From the NCBI GenBank assembly GCA_004325065.1, contig PITI01000129.1:1-20244 (forward strand): 20,244 nucleotides of DNA. The letters are read 5' to 3'. A model generated the notes under the pieces. It ran no database searches. It saw only the letters and a list, made by a program, of their open reading frames with translations, and was not told the origin of the DNA. Below are positions 1 to 8,335 of the stretch, in pieces. This DNA is from Hamiltosporidium magnivora (lineage: Eukaryota > Microsporidia > Dubosqiidae). How positions within the stretch are numbered: position 1 is the first letter of the stretch; every line of letters starts with the position of its first letter. A program made the translations under genes and the position numbers.

Positions 1-210
1 AGTACTGTTGTTAATAGGGTGTTGTTCCTTAGTACTGTTGTTAATAGGGTGTTGTTCCTTAGTACTGTTGTTAATAGGGTGTTGTTCATTAGTACTGTTG
101 TTAATAGGGTGTTGTTCCTTATCCATATAATTAACACCCTCTTCTTTAATAGTACTGTTATTATCACCCTTTACACTACTAACCTTATTACTAACACCCT
201 CTAATCTACT
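1..210 (-). repeat. 30-bp in-frame minisatellite in SEC31, distal block
   Basis: Four nearly identical 30-bp units fill 1-120, each encoding KEQHPINNST on the minus strand (one unit has NEQHPINNST). Three more diverged units keep the 30-bp period through 121-150, 151-180 and 181-210, encoding IKEEGVNYMD, SSVKGDNNST and SRLEGVSNKV. The near-identity at the window edge suggests the array continues to the left. It begins directly after the conserved ILGDRL of the Sec31 helical domain. Confidence 0.93.
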
Positions 211-2061
211 ATTACTCAGTCTATCACCTAATATTGTAAGTAACTCACTATACTCATCATAACACACATCAATATAACACAACAAATATAAAACAACATA
301 CCACTGTTCTAACACAACATTATCAACAACATACTTATATTCATTACATAACACACATAACAATAAATGTATTTTATCATTTTTAGTTTTATTTCTTAAT
401 TCTTTTATTTTTACTTTTATTTCTTCTTTATTCATACATAGTAGTATTGTATATATTAAAGGGTGTTGTTCTTTAGATTTTAAAGCTAAGTCATAAGCAT
501 TTATAAAGTCACCCTTTAACAAAGACAAAGTAATAACATCCTTTAAATCAAAGGAAATAAAGGTAGTGCTAATGGGGTGTTGTTTATTAGTACTATTATT
601 AAGAGGGTGTTGTTTAATAGTACTGTCATTATCACCCTGTTGTTTACTAGTACTCTTAATAAGAGGGTGTTGTTTATTAGTAGTGTCATTATCACCCTGT
701 TGTTCACTAGTACTGTCATTATCACCCTGTTGTTTACTACTACTATCCCTATTACTAACACCCTCTAATCTATTCCTATTACTATCACCCTCTTCCAATC
801 TATCCTTATCATTATCACCCTCTAATCTATCCTTGTTATACTCACTAAATATCAAATCCCCAATCCTCTTCCTTACATCCCTACACAACCCCTTACCCTT
901 ATCTAATACATTACTACCCTTATCACTATCTACCATAATACTATATATACGATATATAAGTGTATTCTTATTAATATCACTAGACATATAAATCTTAGGT
1001 AATTTATAAATATTATAACACTTATTATAAGAATATAAATTATAAGAAGTAACAGTTAAATTAGAATTATTATAAGGTGTTATATAAGGAGTATTATGTA
1101 TATTAAGTATGTTAGTTAGTAATGTCTTACCATCTGTATAAGATATAGAAGAGAGAAGAGGAGTATAAGTGGAGAGTTGTAAGTCACTTATATTATTAGA
1201 GGAGGTAGTAAAGGGAATATTATTATTATTACTATTATTAGTAGTACTGGATATATTAGTAGTACTAGTAGTAGATATGCTGAGTGGCTGTGTGGTTATG
1301 GAGGTGGGTGTGGTGTATAGAAGGAAAGGGTTATCACTATTACTATTGTGTATGGAGAATGTGTTGAGATATTTGGTGGTGACTAAAGTGGTGGTTGTAT
1401 CAGTGGAGAGGTCAAAGGAAAGGATGGAGGTGGGAGAAGAGGCAAGTATAGAAGTGGTGGAGAGAGGGTGCCAGAGTATCTGAGTGATGTGTTGTAGATG
1501 TGGATGTGAAATACGAAGTACTTCTTTTTTCTGTCTTAAATCTAAAACAACAATACTTCCGGTGGTGGTGCCTGCACAGAGGATGTGTGACACTTTGGGG
1601 TTAAAAGAAAGTGAAGAAATATGAAAAGTGTCGGGTTTTATTTGAGGGGCTAGAAATGGCTTGTCGGGGGTGTTAATATCATATAAAATTATTTTTGAAG
1701 AAGAACCGCCAATGGATAAAAGGTGTTTGGAATGATTATATGACATACCAGTTATATCACCAGTTAGATGCGTACTGTTAGTGTAATACGGGTGTAAAGT
1801 GTCATCGTAATGTTTAAATATTTGAAATGTACCGTTTTCTTGACCGGCGGATAAAAATGAGTAGGAAGGTGATTCACACCAAAGTACTGTGTTAAAACGG
1901 AGGTCTTGGTCGAGAGTGGTGGTTTTGTTTGTTTTGTAGTTGTGTAGTGATATGTCGGAACATGATGAGAATGAAGGATCGAAGGTTCTGGATTTCGTGG
2001 CTAGTACTGCTGTGGGAGAGAAGGAAGAGAATGAAACTATGCATCTTTTGTTGAGGAGCAT
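1..2061 (-). CDS. SEC31: SEC31-like COPII outer-coat subunit, 3' end outside window
   Basis: Reading the minus strand from ATG at 2061 gives 687 codons without a stop, ending at base 1, so the C-terminus is missing. Sec31 pairs with Sec13 to form the outer cage of COPII vesicles at the ER. The first ~250 residues are WD40-like and follow fungal Sec31 in order: ATKSRTFDPSFSS (blade 1), DLRFNTVLWCES and SAGQENGTFQIF (blade 2), then GSIVVLDLRQKKEVLRIS and ILWHPLSTTSILAS (about residues 169-210). An Asn/Thr/Ser-rich linker follows. DVITLSLLKGDFINAYDLAL (about 508-527) and LLTILGDRL (about 607-615) match the Sec31 alpha-solenoid edge element. Three repeat tracts are inserted in frame (about residues 408-440, 440-498 and 618 onward). 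An upstream CCACCCC block supports the start. The WD40 part uses many C-ending codons and the rest T/A-ending ones. Homology is recalled, not searched; I am confident of the family. Confidence 0.86.
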   Translation of the reverse strand, partial: MLLNKRCIVSFSSFSPTAVLATKSRTFDPSFSSCSDISLHNYKTNKTTTLDQDLRFNTVLWCESPSYSFLSAGQENGTFQIFKHYDDTLHPYYTNSTHLTGDITGMSYNHSKHLLSIGGSSSKIILYDINTPDKPFLAPQIKPDTFHISSLSFNPKVSHILCAGTTTGSIVVLDLRQKKEVLRISHPHLQHITQILWHPLSTTSILASSPTSILSFDLSTDTTTTLVTTKYLNTFSIHNSNSDNPFLLYTTPTSITTQPLSISTTSTTNISSTTNNSNNNNIPFTTSSNNISDLQLSTYTPLLSSISYTDGKTLLTNILNIHNTPYITPYNNSNLTVTSYNLYSYNKCYNIYKLPKIYMSSDINKNTLIYRIYSIMVDSDKGSNVLDKGKGLCRDVRKRIGDLIFSEYNKDRLEGDNDKDRLEEGDSNRNRLEGVSNRDSSSKQQGDNDSTSEQQGDNDTTNKQHPLIKSTSKQQGDNDSTIKQHPLNNSTNKQHPISTTFISFDLKDVITLSLLKGDFINAYDLALKSKEQHPLIYTILLCMNKEEIKVKIKELRNKTKNDKIHLLLCVLCNEYKYVVDNVVLEQWYVVLYLLCYIDVCYDEYSELLTILGDRLSNSRLEGVSNKVSSVKGDNNSTIKEEGVNYMDKEQHPINNSTNEQHPINNSTKEQHPINNSTKEQHPINNST
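457..474 (-). other. Repeat-like KEQHPL hexapeptide inside the SEC31 helical domain
   Basis: The codons at 457-474 on the minus strand encode KEQHPL within the otherwise non-repetitive alpha-solenoid segment LALKSKEQHPLIYTILL. The DNA shares the gggtgttgttc core with both 30-bp arrays of the same gene. It may be the unit from which the arrays arose, a copied-in fragment, or chance. Confidence 0.55.
568..744 (-). repeat. 30-bp in-frame minisatellite in SEC31, proximal block
   Basis: There are five 30-bp units (715-744, 685-714, 655-684, 625-654, 595-624) and a final 27-bp unit (568-594). On the minus strand they encode two alternating ten-residue types, xxxKQQGDND and xxxKQHPLxN, with AGT ACT (Ser-Thr) at most unit boundaries. 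The core is shared with the array at 1-210, but the GDND version is frequent only here. The reading frame is preserved throughout. Confidence 0.9.
760..842 (-). repeat. In-frame RLEGDN/RLEGVS repeat tract in SEC31
   Basis: Three imperfect units of about 27-30 bp encode DRLEGDNDK, DRLEEGDSNRN and RLEGVSNRD on the minus strand, directly before the KQQGDND array. RLEGVSN recurs in the distal block (SRLEGVSNKV at 181-210), so the tracts share building blocks. The segment is charged and probably disordered. Confidence 0.75.
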
Positions 2062-2069
2062 TTTTTTAA

Positions 2070-2076
2070 GGGGTGG
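2070..2076 (-). promoter_or_regulatory. CCC-type start-proximal motif of SEC31
   Basis: On the minus strand CCACCCC lies 9-15 bases before the SEC31 ATG, in an otherwise A/T-rich leader. C-rich blocks immediately upstream of start codons are a described microsporidian promoter/start signal, accepted here by position and base contrast. It supports the chosen ATG. Confidence 0.5.
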
Positions 2077-2118
2077 AAATAAAGGTTTTAAAAATAGGGA
2101 ATAGAGATTAAGTTTAAG

Positions 2119-2204
2119 GGTTAGGGTAGAGTAATATTAGTAAAGGGTTAAGTTAGAGTAATATTAGTAAAGGGTTAGGGTAGAGTAATATTAGTAAAGG
2201 GTTA
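2119..2204. repeat. 27-bp tandem repeat upstream of SEC31
   Basis: Three 27-bp units lie at 2119-2145, 2146-2172 and 2173-2199, followed by a partial unit (ggtta, 2200-2204). Units 1 and 3 are identical; unit 2 has ggttaagttag instead of ggttagggtag. Each contains gagtaatattagtaaag. On the SEC31 coding strand units 1 and 3 present CCCTAACC-like sequence, 58 bases or more before the start codon. This is not a telomere, because the TTAGGG words are isolated inside a longer unit. Confidence 0.88.
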
Positions 2205-2224
2205 TATTATATGTGTATGGTTAT

Positions 2225-2376
2225 AGATATTACTATGGTTATAGACAGTAATAATATATGTTTATAGACATTAGAGACAGTATAGAGATTAGAGAAATTA
2301 TAGACATTAGAGTCAGTATAGACTATAGAGTCAGGATAGACATTAAAGATATATAGACATTAAAGACAGTATAGAT
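2225..2376. repeat. Degenerate tagacattagagacag repeat
   Basis: Imperfect copies of tatagaca(t)tagagacagta are scattered through this stretch, with variants such as attagagtcagta, tagagtcagg and attaaagacagta. Spacing varies from about 18 to 36 bases, so this is a worn tandem array. No coding potential is seen. Confidence 0.7.
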
Positions 2377-2587
2377 TAACATACAATTGCTTATCTTTTT
2401 ATTTAATTAAAAAAAATTTAAAATTTAATTAGGAGAAAGCCCTGTGTTTTTAAGGAGAAGTTTGTATTAAGGAGTACTTATGTTTTATATGTATTAATAT
2501 GTGTGTTTGGATTAGTAGTTGTTATAAATAAAGTATATTATATGGTGGTTTATTGTCTTATTATTAATATTATTTTCTTATTATAAG

Positions 2588-2670
2588 TCATTTGTTATTA
2601 GTAATAATCATTTGTTATTGGTATTAGTCATTTGTATTTAGTTATAAATCATTTGTTATAAGTCATTTGT
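2588..2670. repeat. About 20-bp tcatttgt tandem repeat
   Basis: The word tcatttgt occurs five times, starting at 2588, 2608, 2628, 2649 and 2663, so spacing is 20, 20, 21 and 14. The intervening bases are A/T-rich variants of tattagta. Function is unknown. Confidence 0.82.
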
Positions 2671-3976
2671 GTTTATACAAAGAAATATTGACTGGAAGAG
2701 CAGCAATTCTAAAGGTGGAGAATACTAATAAAATATTTCTTTTAAGGATAAGAGAAAGTGGTTTAATATTGAGGATATATAATCAATAGAATTAGAGATA
2801 TTTCAAGATGTGGTTGTAATATATACAATGTGTGTATAAAAATATTAAAAACTCGAATAATTTAGGAATTTAAGTACTTATATTCTTGAAAGTATTGGTT
2901 ATTTTAATAAAATTTTAAAAATTATAGAAGAGAACAGGTTATGTGTATATTGTGTTTTATTTGGATGATTAATTATTTTGAAAAAAGGGAAGCTAATATA
3001 AACATTATGGAAATAAATGTAGGGTAATAATGTATTTAGTGAATATGTTGTAAAAAAGACGTTTATATGTAACTATTGTGGATTGTTATGAAGATTTCTT
3101 GATAAACTTATATGGCTATTGGATTTAAATTTTTATTTAAATATTTTTTTTTTGTTTTTAAAACGAATTATGAATCATTCGGTTCAAAAAATATTATAAA
3201 TATGTGGTTGAGGCTAAAAACCATCTGTTTGCGATGAGGGTTTAAAGCTCATGTGCAAAATTCTTAATATTATTTTTTTTTGGTGGTATTTACATATAAT
3301 TAATAGAATTAAGAATTAGTTCTTCATATTTGCTTCGAGTAGTTTAAATCGAGTGGTTTTGGATAAGGCGTTCAATATCACTTTTTTTTAATGAAGTTGT
3401 GTAGAATTGGGTTTTTAATATATAATTTGATGTATAAGTGCTATAATTGTAAACCTTATACTAATAAGCACTTTGTGTCATTGGAATAGAAATGTATGTC
3501 AAGTGTTGTTTGGTCAAATATAAGATAGCACATTGATTTTAACTGAAAAAGAATATTTTAGATAAAATAAAATGTAAGATTGTAAGCTGAAAAATATTTG
3601 AGATGTCTTGCAATTTGTCAGGATGTGGAATGAAGCTATACGCATATTAATTTTTCATCTTTAACTAGTATGAAAATATTTGTAAATCAATAATAAAGTT
3701 TTTTGTTATTGACATTATATTGATCTGTAAAGTTATTAAGTCTTAACATATATAAGAATAAAAGAATGACCATTAATTATCTAAAATTGGTAAAGGGTAG
3801 GGAGGTATTATAAAATACACCTACAGAACTTAACTTACAATACAATCAATTTTTTAATCTATAAAAAGATAAAAATATATTTTAATTAATTTATCTCAAG
3901 ATAAAATAATATTTAGATAATCAATTAATTATATATTAAACAATTTGAAAGCCTTGAAAGGAATATTTCATTTGGA
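2671..3976. other. AT-rich intergenic region before the first LRR gene
   Basis: No gene, RNA gene or long repeat is recognisable. An 11-base inverted repeat (2679-2689 against 2732-2742, aaagaaatatt) flanks a 42-base spacer but has no further sign of a mobile element. Part of the right end must hold the promoter of the gene starting at 3977; I see A/T-rich words such as ttaattaattatatatt there but no CCC block. Confidence 0.6.
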
Positions 3977-6304
3977 ATGTTTACGTGTAGAATGAATAAA
4001 AAAGTTTTGAATATTGAAGTGATTTTTAGCTGGATTAATATATTATCCACGTTTATATTCTTTAATTCAGTTGATTCATATGGTTTTACTTATGTTTTTA
4101 GAAGAAATGGACACTCGCAAATTTTATTTTTCGAAGAACAACAAATTGAAGTTTTAATATGTCAAGAATCGAATAATGATTTTGAAGTAACATATCTAAC
4201 GCAGCATCATGATAATTTTTTTGGAGAACTAAAACTCATGTTTATATACGATAAAGAAAATTTTGTAAAATTTGAAATTTTAAATGATTTTTTATCGCAA
4301 AATCCCTTGAAAAATGAATACGTGTATGGAATAATCAAGTGTAATTTCGAATTGTCTTATTATTTAAAGATATCAAAAGATATAACAGAAATAACAGAAT
4401 ATCTAAATTTTTTTCAATTTGATGAAATGTTGACATGTCTAAGTCTTTTAAAGGCAACAAAGAACAAAGATTATGATGAATTTATAAGGGCTCTGATCTA
4501 TAAAAATTTGATTTCTAAGAATATCGATACAATATTTAAACAAGAAAGTTTGGCGAGGATAGATGTTTCTATGAAAAAAGACAATTATATTTCAGCTGTC
4601 TTAGATTTTTTTATGATAAAATATGATTTCTATGATGGAAATTTGATTCTGCTAGATAAAAAAAAGGATATTTATGATGTTAAAAATTTCGATAAGCATA
4701 TTCCATATAAAAATTTATTTTTTAATAGCTTTAAAATATTTTGTAGATTAGAAATTATCTTAGGAAATTTTTACGCTTCAAATTTATTTATAATATTACT
4801 AAATGAACTTAATATCAAATCACTCATAATAAGTAATAAAGATAAACATAAAATTCTTGATAAACAGTTTAATTTTCATATTCTATCGAGCAAAATATTT
4901 AAATCGATAGTAATTATAAATTTCAAGGACATTTCCTCGCTATTATTCTTATCAAAACTAAATCTGGCTATCCCAAAGAATATAGAATTCTTAAGTTTTA
5001 GAAATTTAATTATTCCAGTGAACATACTCAATTCGTTTTTAGAAAGTCGAAAACTTATAGGATTAGTATTAAATGAAATGAAATTTACAGGAGCGTTTCC
5101 TTTTATAAAAGATTTTTATGATTCAAATGAAACATTAGAATATATAAATATTTGTTATGCGGATATAAATAGTACCTGTTGGAATAATTTTTTCTCGAGG
5201 ACGAATGTTAGAAAAATAATTCTTAGTTTTAGTAGTTCGTCGGCCGAAGCATGTTTCTTGAAAGAGTTCTATGCTTCTACGCCATATAAAAGCGTGAGGT
5301 ACATTGAAGTAAGATTTCATCGAGCATCAGTTATATCAAAAAAAATTCTTGAATTTTTAAAACATTTTACCAATTTAGAATTATTAAAACTTCATGGATA
5401 CATAATAGAAAAGAATGCCGAATTTCATATTCCAAACGCAATTGAATGTATGAAGGACTTGGAATATCTCGAAATAAGTCAACTAAATTACAATCCAGAT
5501 TTCTATAATTTCTTGCCTGGAAAATCTAGAATCTCCGTTTTGCACATATATAACGTTTTATTAGACAAAGAAGCACCTCTTATTGATTTTATAAAAAATC
5601 ACAAGTCATTAACAGAATTGGATTTGAGAGAAACCGTTATAACCAAGTCTTGTTTGCAGGAAATATTTAGATTAGAACATTTAAAAACATTCATAATGAA
5701 ATCATGTGTCTTGGAACTTTTTATGGATGATCTATTGTTAGAATTCGCGTCGAAGCGTTTAAATACATTATGTTTAAGTCATATCGATTCGAATTACATA
5801 AAGTATTTTAATTTTGTAACCAAACTTGATTGTTTAGAATATTTAGAAATACTAAATAATAAATTATTACCTGGATATTTACCAAATCTAAGCGAAAAAT
5901 ACAATTTGAGTTTAAAAAAACTTTCTTATATATCTACTATTTTAAATGAAGATATTATGAATAGGATGGGACAGCTTGGGGTGTTAAATGAATTATATCT
6001 TTCTAAATGTAGTTTTATCTATACTCATTTTCACAAATTAGGAAATTTTTGCAAATTTTTTAATTCGTTGAAAATTTTAGATCTATCTTGTGTCGAGCTA
6101 AATATTGAAGATTTAAACTATATTAAAAATTTTAAAAAGCTCATAAAGTTATCAATTAAAATGCCTGATTTTGATCTAATACCACTAAAAAACTGCTTGA
6201 TACTTCTACCGAACTGCCAACTTCAAATATTTTATGGAAAGCAAAAAGGTAATTACGATATTATTCGTAAATATCTTTTTGAACAGAACTTTGATTTGGT
6301 GTGA
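3977..6304 (+). CDS. Predicted secreted leucine-rich repeat protein, 775 aa
   Basis: An intact intronless ORF from ATG 3977 to TGA 6302-6304. A second in-frame ATG at 3992 (residue 6) gives MNKKVLNIEVIFSWINILST, a conventional signal peptide, so it may be the real start. The hydrophobic stretch ends near residue 34, followed by YGFTYVFRRNG. Residues ~40-330 are Lys/Asn/Phe-rich and mostly helical-looking with no confident domain; about 125-182 align loosely with the BTB-like segment of the paralogue at 9890-12433. From ~335 to 750 irregular LRRs occur, for example LEYINICYADI, LELLKLHGYII, LEYLEISQLNY, LTELDLRETVI, LNTLCLSHIDS, LNELYLSKCSF and LKILDLSCVEL. LRRs form a curved protein-binding surface; the partner is unknown. 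Genes of this kind are expanded in some microsporidia and thought to be exported to host cell or spore surface. No transmembrane segment is seen after the signal. Confidence 0.85.
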   Translation: MFTCRMNKKVLNIEVIFSWINILSTFIFFNSVDSYGFTYVFRRNGHSQILFFEEQQIEVLICQESNNDFEVTYLTQHHDNFFGELKLMFIYDKENFVKFEILNDFLSQNPLKNEYVYGIIKCNFELSYYLKISKDITEITEYLNFFQFDEMLTCLSLLKATKNKDYDEFIRALIYKNLISKNIDTIFKQESLARIDVSMKKDNYISAVLDFFMIKYDFYDGNLILLDKKKDIYDVKNFDKHIPYKNLFFNSFKIFCRLEIILGNFYASNLFIILLNELNIKSLIISNKDKHKILDKQFNFHILSSKIFKSIVIINFKDISSLLFLSKLNLAIPKNIEFLSFRNLIIPVNILNSFLESRKLIGLVLNEMKFTGAFPFIKDFYDSNETLEYINICYADINSTCWNNFFSRTNVRKIILSFSSSSAEACFLKEFYASTPYKSVRYIEVRFHRASVISKKILEFLKHFTNLELLKLHGYIIEKNAEFHIPNAIECMKDLEYLEISQLNYNPDFYNFLPGKSRISVLHIYNVLLDKEAPLIDFIKNHKSLTELDLRETVITKSCLQEIFRLEHLKTFIMKSCVLELFMDDLLLEFASKRLNTLCLSHIDSNYIKYFNFVTKLDCLEYLEILNNKLLPGYLPNLSEKYNLSLKKLSYISTILNEDIMNRMGQLGVLNELYLSKCSFIYTHFHKLGNFCKFFNSLKILDLSCVELNIEDLNYIKNFKKLIKLSIKMPDFDLIPLKNCLILLPNCQLQIFYGKQKGNYDIIRKYLFEQNFDLV

Positions 6305-6933
6305 TTAAATTTTAATTAAATATTGGTTCTTATAGTTTCTATTTGGGGCAATTTATACTGATATATATAATTATGATAAAATACATCATTTACTTCAAAT
6401 ATATATTTTATAAATAATGATGTGATTTGGCATGGCATGTTTTAAAATGTGTTTCTTTGCAAATGAAATGGTTTGCTTTTTTTAAATTTCTAGCTTGTTA
6501 TTTATTGAGCTTTTTTTCTCAGTCATTAATAATTTAGTCGATTATTTCAATTCAAAAATATTACCTATGTATCAATCTTTTTTAGTTTCTTAAAAAATAT
6601 ATTTTACGAATTTGAATCTTATGGGATCTATTAAAAAGCAATACATGTTATGTGACTGATATTAAGAATATCTACTAAACCAATTTTTTTTAGTATTTCA
6701 CAGTTCTTAAAAGTAAATTTTTCTTTCAATTTAAAGTTTCTTATCAAAAAACTACAATGAAAGACAGAAGCTAATAGAAGACAAAATGCGACCAACAATA
6801 TTGTGTATTGTGCTATATCATAAATATATATTGTGCGATGGTTGCTGTTTCACACGACAAAATTTGTTATTTAAACCAAGATCTATTACCATATAATCCT
6901 TTAAATTTGATTCGTGATATATTTGTATTTGTT
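6305..6933. other. AT-rich intergenic stretch
   Basis: No coding or RNA feature is recognisable. It separates the first LRR gene from the first copy of the dispersed element and should contain the LRR gene's 3' end signals, which I cannot identify. Confidence 0.55.
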
Positions 6934-7160
6934 CCTTCACCATCACAGGAGCATATTTGATTTGAAAAATCTCTGCTTGTCGTAAGAGGCGACTAAAAAG
7001 GATTGGCTTTCCAGGTTGGGCGTAGGGCTAATAACCCACTCTTTAAAACCATTTTGTTATGAAACCTAAAAAAGTAAACAAACCACTAAAAAAAAGACCA
7101 TTCTACGGTATTAGTGAAAGCTGCAAAAGCCCGTGCAAAGCCATAGGGCCGAGAATAATA
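6934..7160 (+). mobile_element. Dispersed repeat, copy A (probable retroelement-derived fragment)
   Basis: This stretch aligns end to end with 8112-8335 although flanking DNA does not. Shared landmarks in order are ccatc/ccatg, ggagcaaaat-like, ctctgctTgtcgtaagaggcga, ttaaaa, tttgttatgaaacc, agtaaacaaaccacta and a tattagtgaaagc block. It is clearly GC-richer than its surroundings. The part gtcgtaagaggcgac can form a small hairpin (GTCG/CGAC, 7-base loop). Similar taagaggcgactaaa blocks occur, as I recall, in 5' untranslated regions of non-LTR retrotransposons and related SINEs; this is unverified. There is no open frame and no clear target-site duplication. Confidence 0.7.
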
Positions 7161-8111
7161 TATTTGCGATAATTTAAACTCTTAAAGAAATTCTTTTTTG
7201 TCTCTTATCGCTTTTAAAATAATGACAATTTCTTGTTGTATTCGAACGGAATTCTACACAGTAGATATTATATGAATTATCCTACGTCATTTATGGATAA
7301 TTTTTTCAAAAAAAAAATCAAAAACAGAGAACCAAATTATATTTCAATATTATTGTTATAAAGAACCAGTAAAAATTCTTTCTAGAGTTCTTTTTATTTT
7401 TAAAAAACTTTCCTATTATTTTATTTCGGCCAATTAATTTAAATTGAAAATATTGTCATAAAGGCCTGGATATTCTGTTTCTATGTTCGATATTCCCCTT
7501 CTTTTTTTCAATGATTGCCGTGGAAATTCTTCTAAGACAGCCGTCGATACATTATCGAAATATATCTAGATCAACAAATGATTAGTTGAATTTCAAAACT
7601 TTTAATTGATTGGGATCAGAATATTAGCAGTTTGATTTTTATAATTTATTTTTGGCAATTACATTTACGAAATTGTTTTCTATAAATATATCTTTCGTTC
7701 CTTTTCGGAATTTTTTATAAATTTTTGCTTTTTAATGTAATAATAACCTTTGAAATTTCTAGAATGCTATCAAATTCTTCGTATTTGTACTTCTTCTGGC
7801 TTCCAACACCTTAATTTATATTTTATAAGTTTAATTCGAGATCTGATATACACATAAAACACAAAAAAAAGAGTATCCAAAAGTAAATATTTTGGAAAAT
7901 AATGAGTCGTCATCTAAATATTGGAAAATTGTGTAGAAATAGCTTGGATGTTTTAAAATTTTCCTTCGGGTAACATAAAGCTTCGTTGTGATCTAATAAA
8001 TTAATTTTCTAAAAATTACAATAGATTTATAAGCCTGATGTAAACTAAATCAAGTATAAAAAAGCTAAAAAAACTATCAATTCCGTTTTCAATACTATTG
8101 GAAATCGTTTT
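7161..8111. other. AT-rich spacer between the two dispersed-element copies
   Basis: No gene, RNA or repeat is recognisable. Sequence between the copies is not shared with other parts of the window, so the two copies do not look like terminal repeats of one element. Confidence 0.5.
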
Positions 8112-8335
8112 TCCTCACCATGCGGAGCAAAATTGGCTTAGAGTATTCTCTGCTGGTCGTAAGAGGCGATTAAAAGGGACTGGACCTCTACTTTGAAGTT
8201 GTACCCGGGCCAAAAATCCGCCCCTTAAAAACTCTTTGTTAAGAAACCCGAGAAGTAAATAAACCCACTAGAAAAATATCGGAAGGGATATTACTGAAAG
8301 CGGACGAAACTGGGTGTTGAGGATGAAGATTAAGA
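8112..8335 (+). mobile_element. Dispersed repeat, copy B
   Basis: This is a diverged homologue of 6934-7160 in the same orientation. It has tgcggagcaaaattggc, tctgctggtcgtaagaggcg, attaaaagggactgg, cccttaaaaactctttgtta, agaaacccgagaagtaaat and aaacccactagaaaa, then tattactgaaagcgg. Copy B keeps more G/C (cccgggcc, ccgcccctt) and seems less decayed. The gtcg...cgat pair is still compatible with a hairpin through a G-T(U) wobble. No protein is encoded. Confidence 0.7.

Noticed and set aside
1..210. CRISPR-like array
   Set aside because: Units are contiguous 30-bp repeats without spacers and are translated in frame within SEC31.
566..991. Forward-strand open stretch of 141 codons, Leu/Ser-rich
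   Set aside because: It is the antisense of the SEC31 repeat tracts; its repeats follow the minus-strand codon pattern and it has no domain.
1169..1483. Forward-strand open stretch of 104 codons
   Set aside because: It lies opposite the SEC31 WD40 region and linker, where the minus strand matches a known family.
2119..2204. Telomere (TTAGGG) array
   Set aside because: TTAGGG words occur once per 27-bp unit and not in direct succession, and genes lie on both sides.
5135..5320. Minus-strand open stretch of 61 codons
   Set aside because: It is antisense to the LRR array of the 3977-6304 gene and shows no features of its own.
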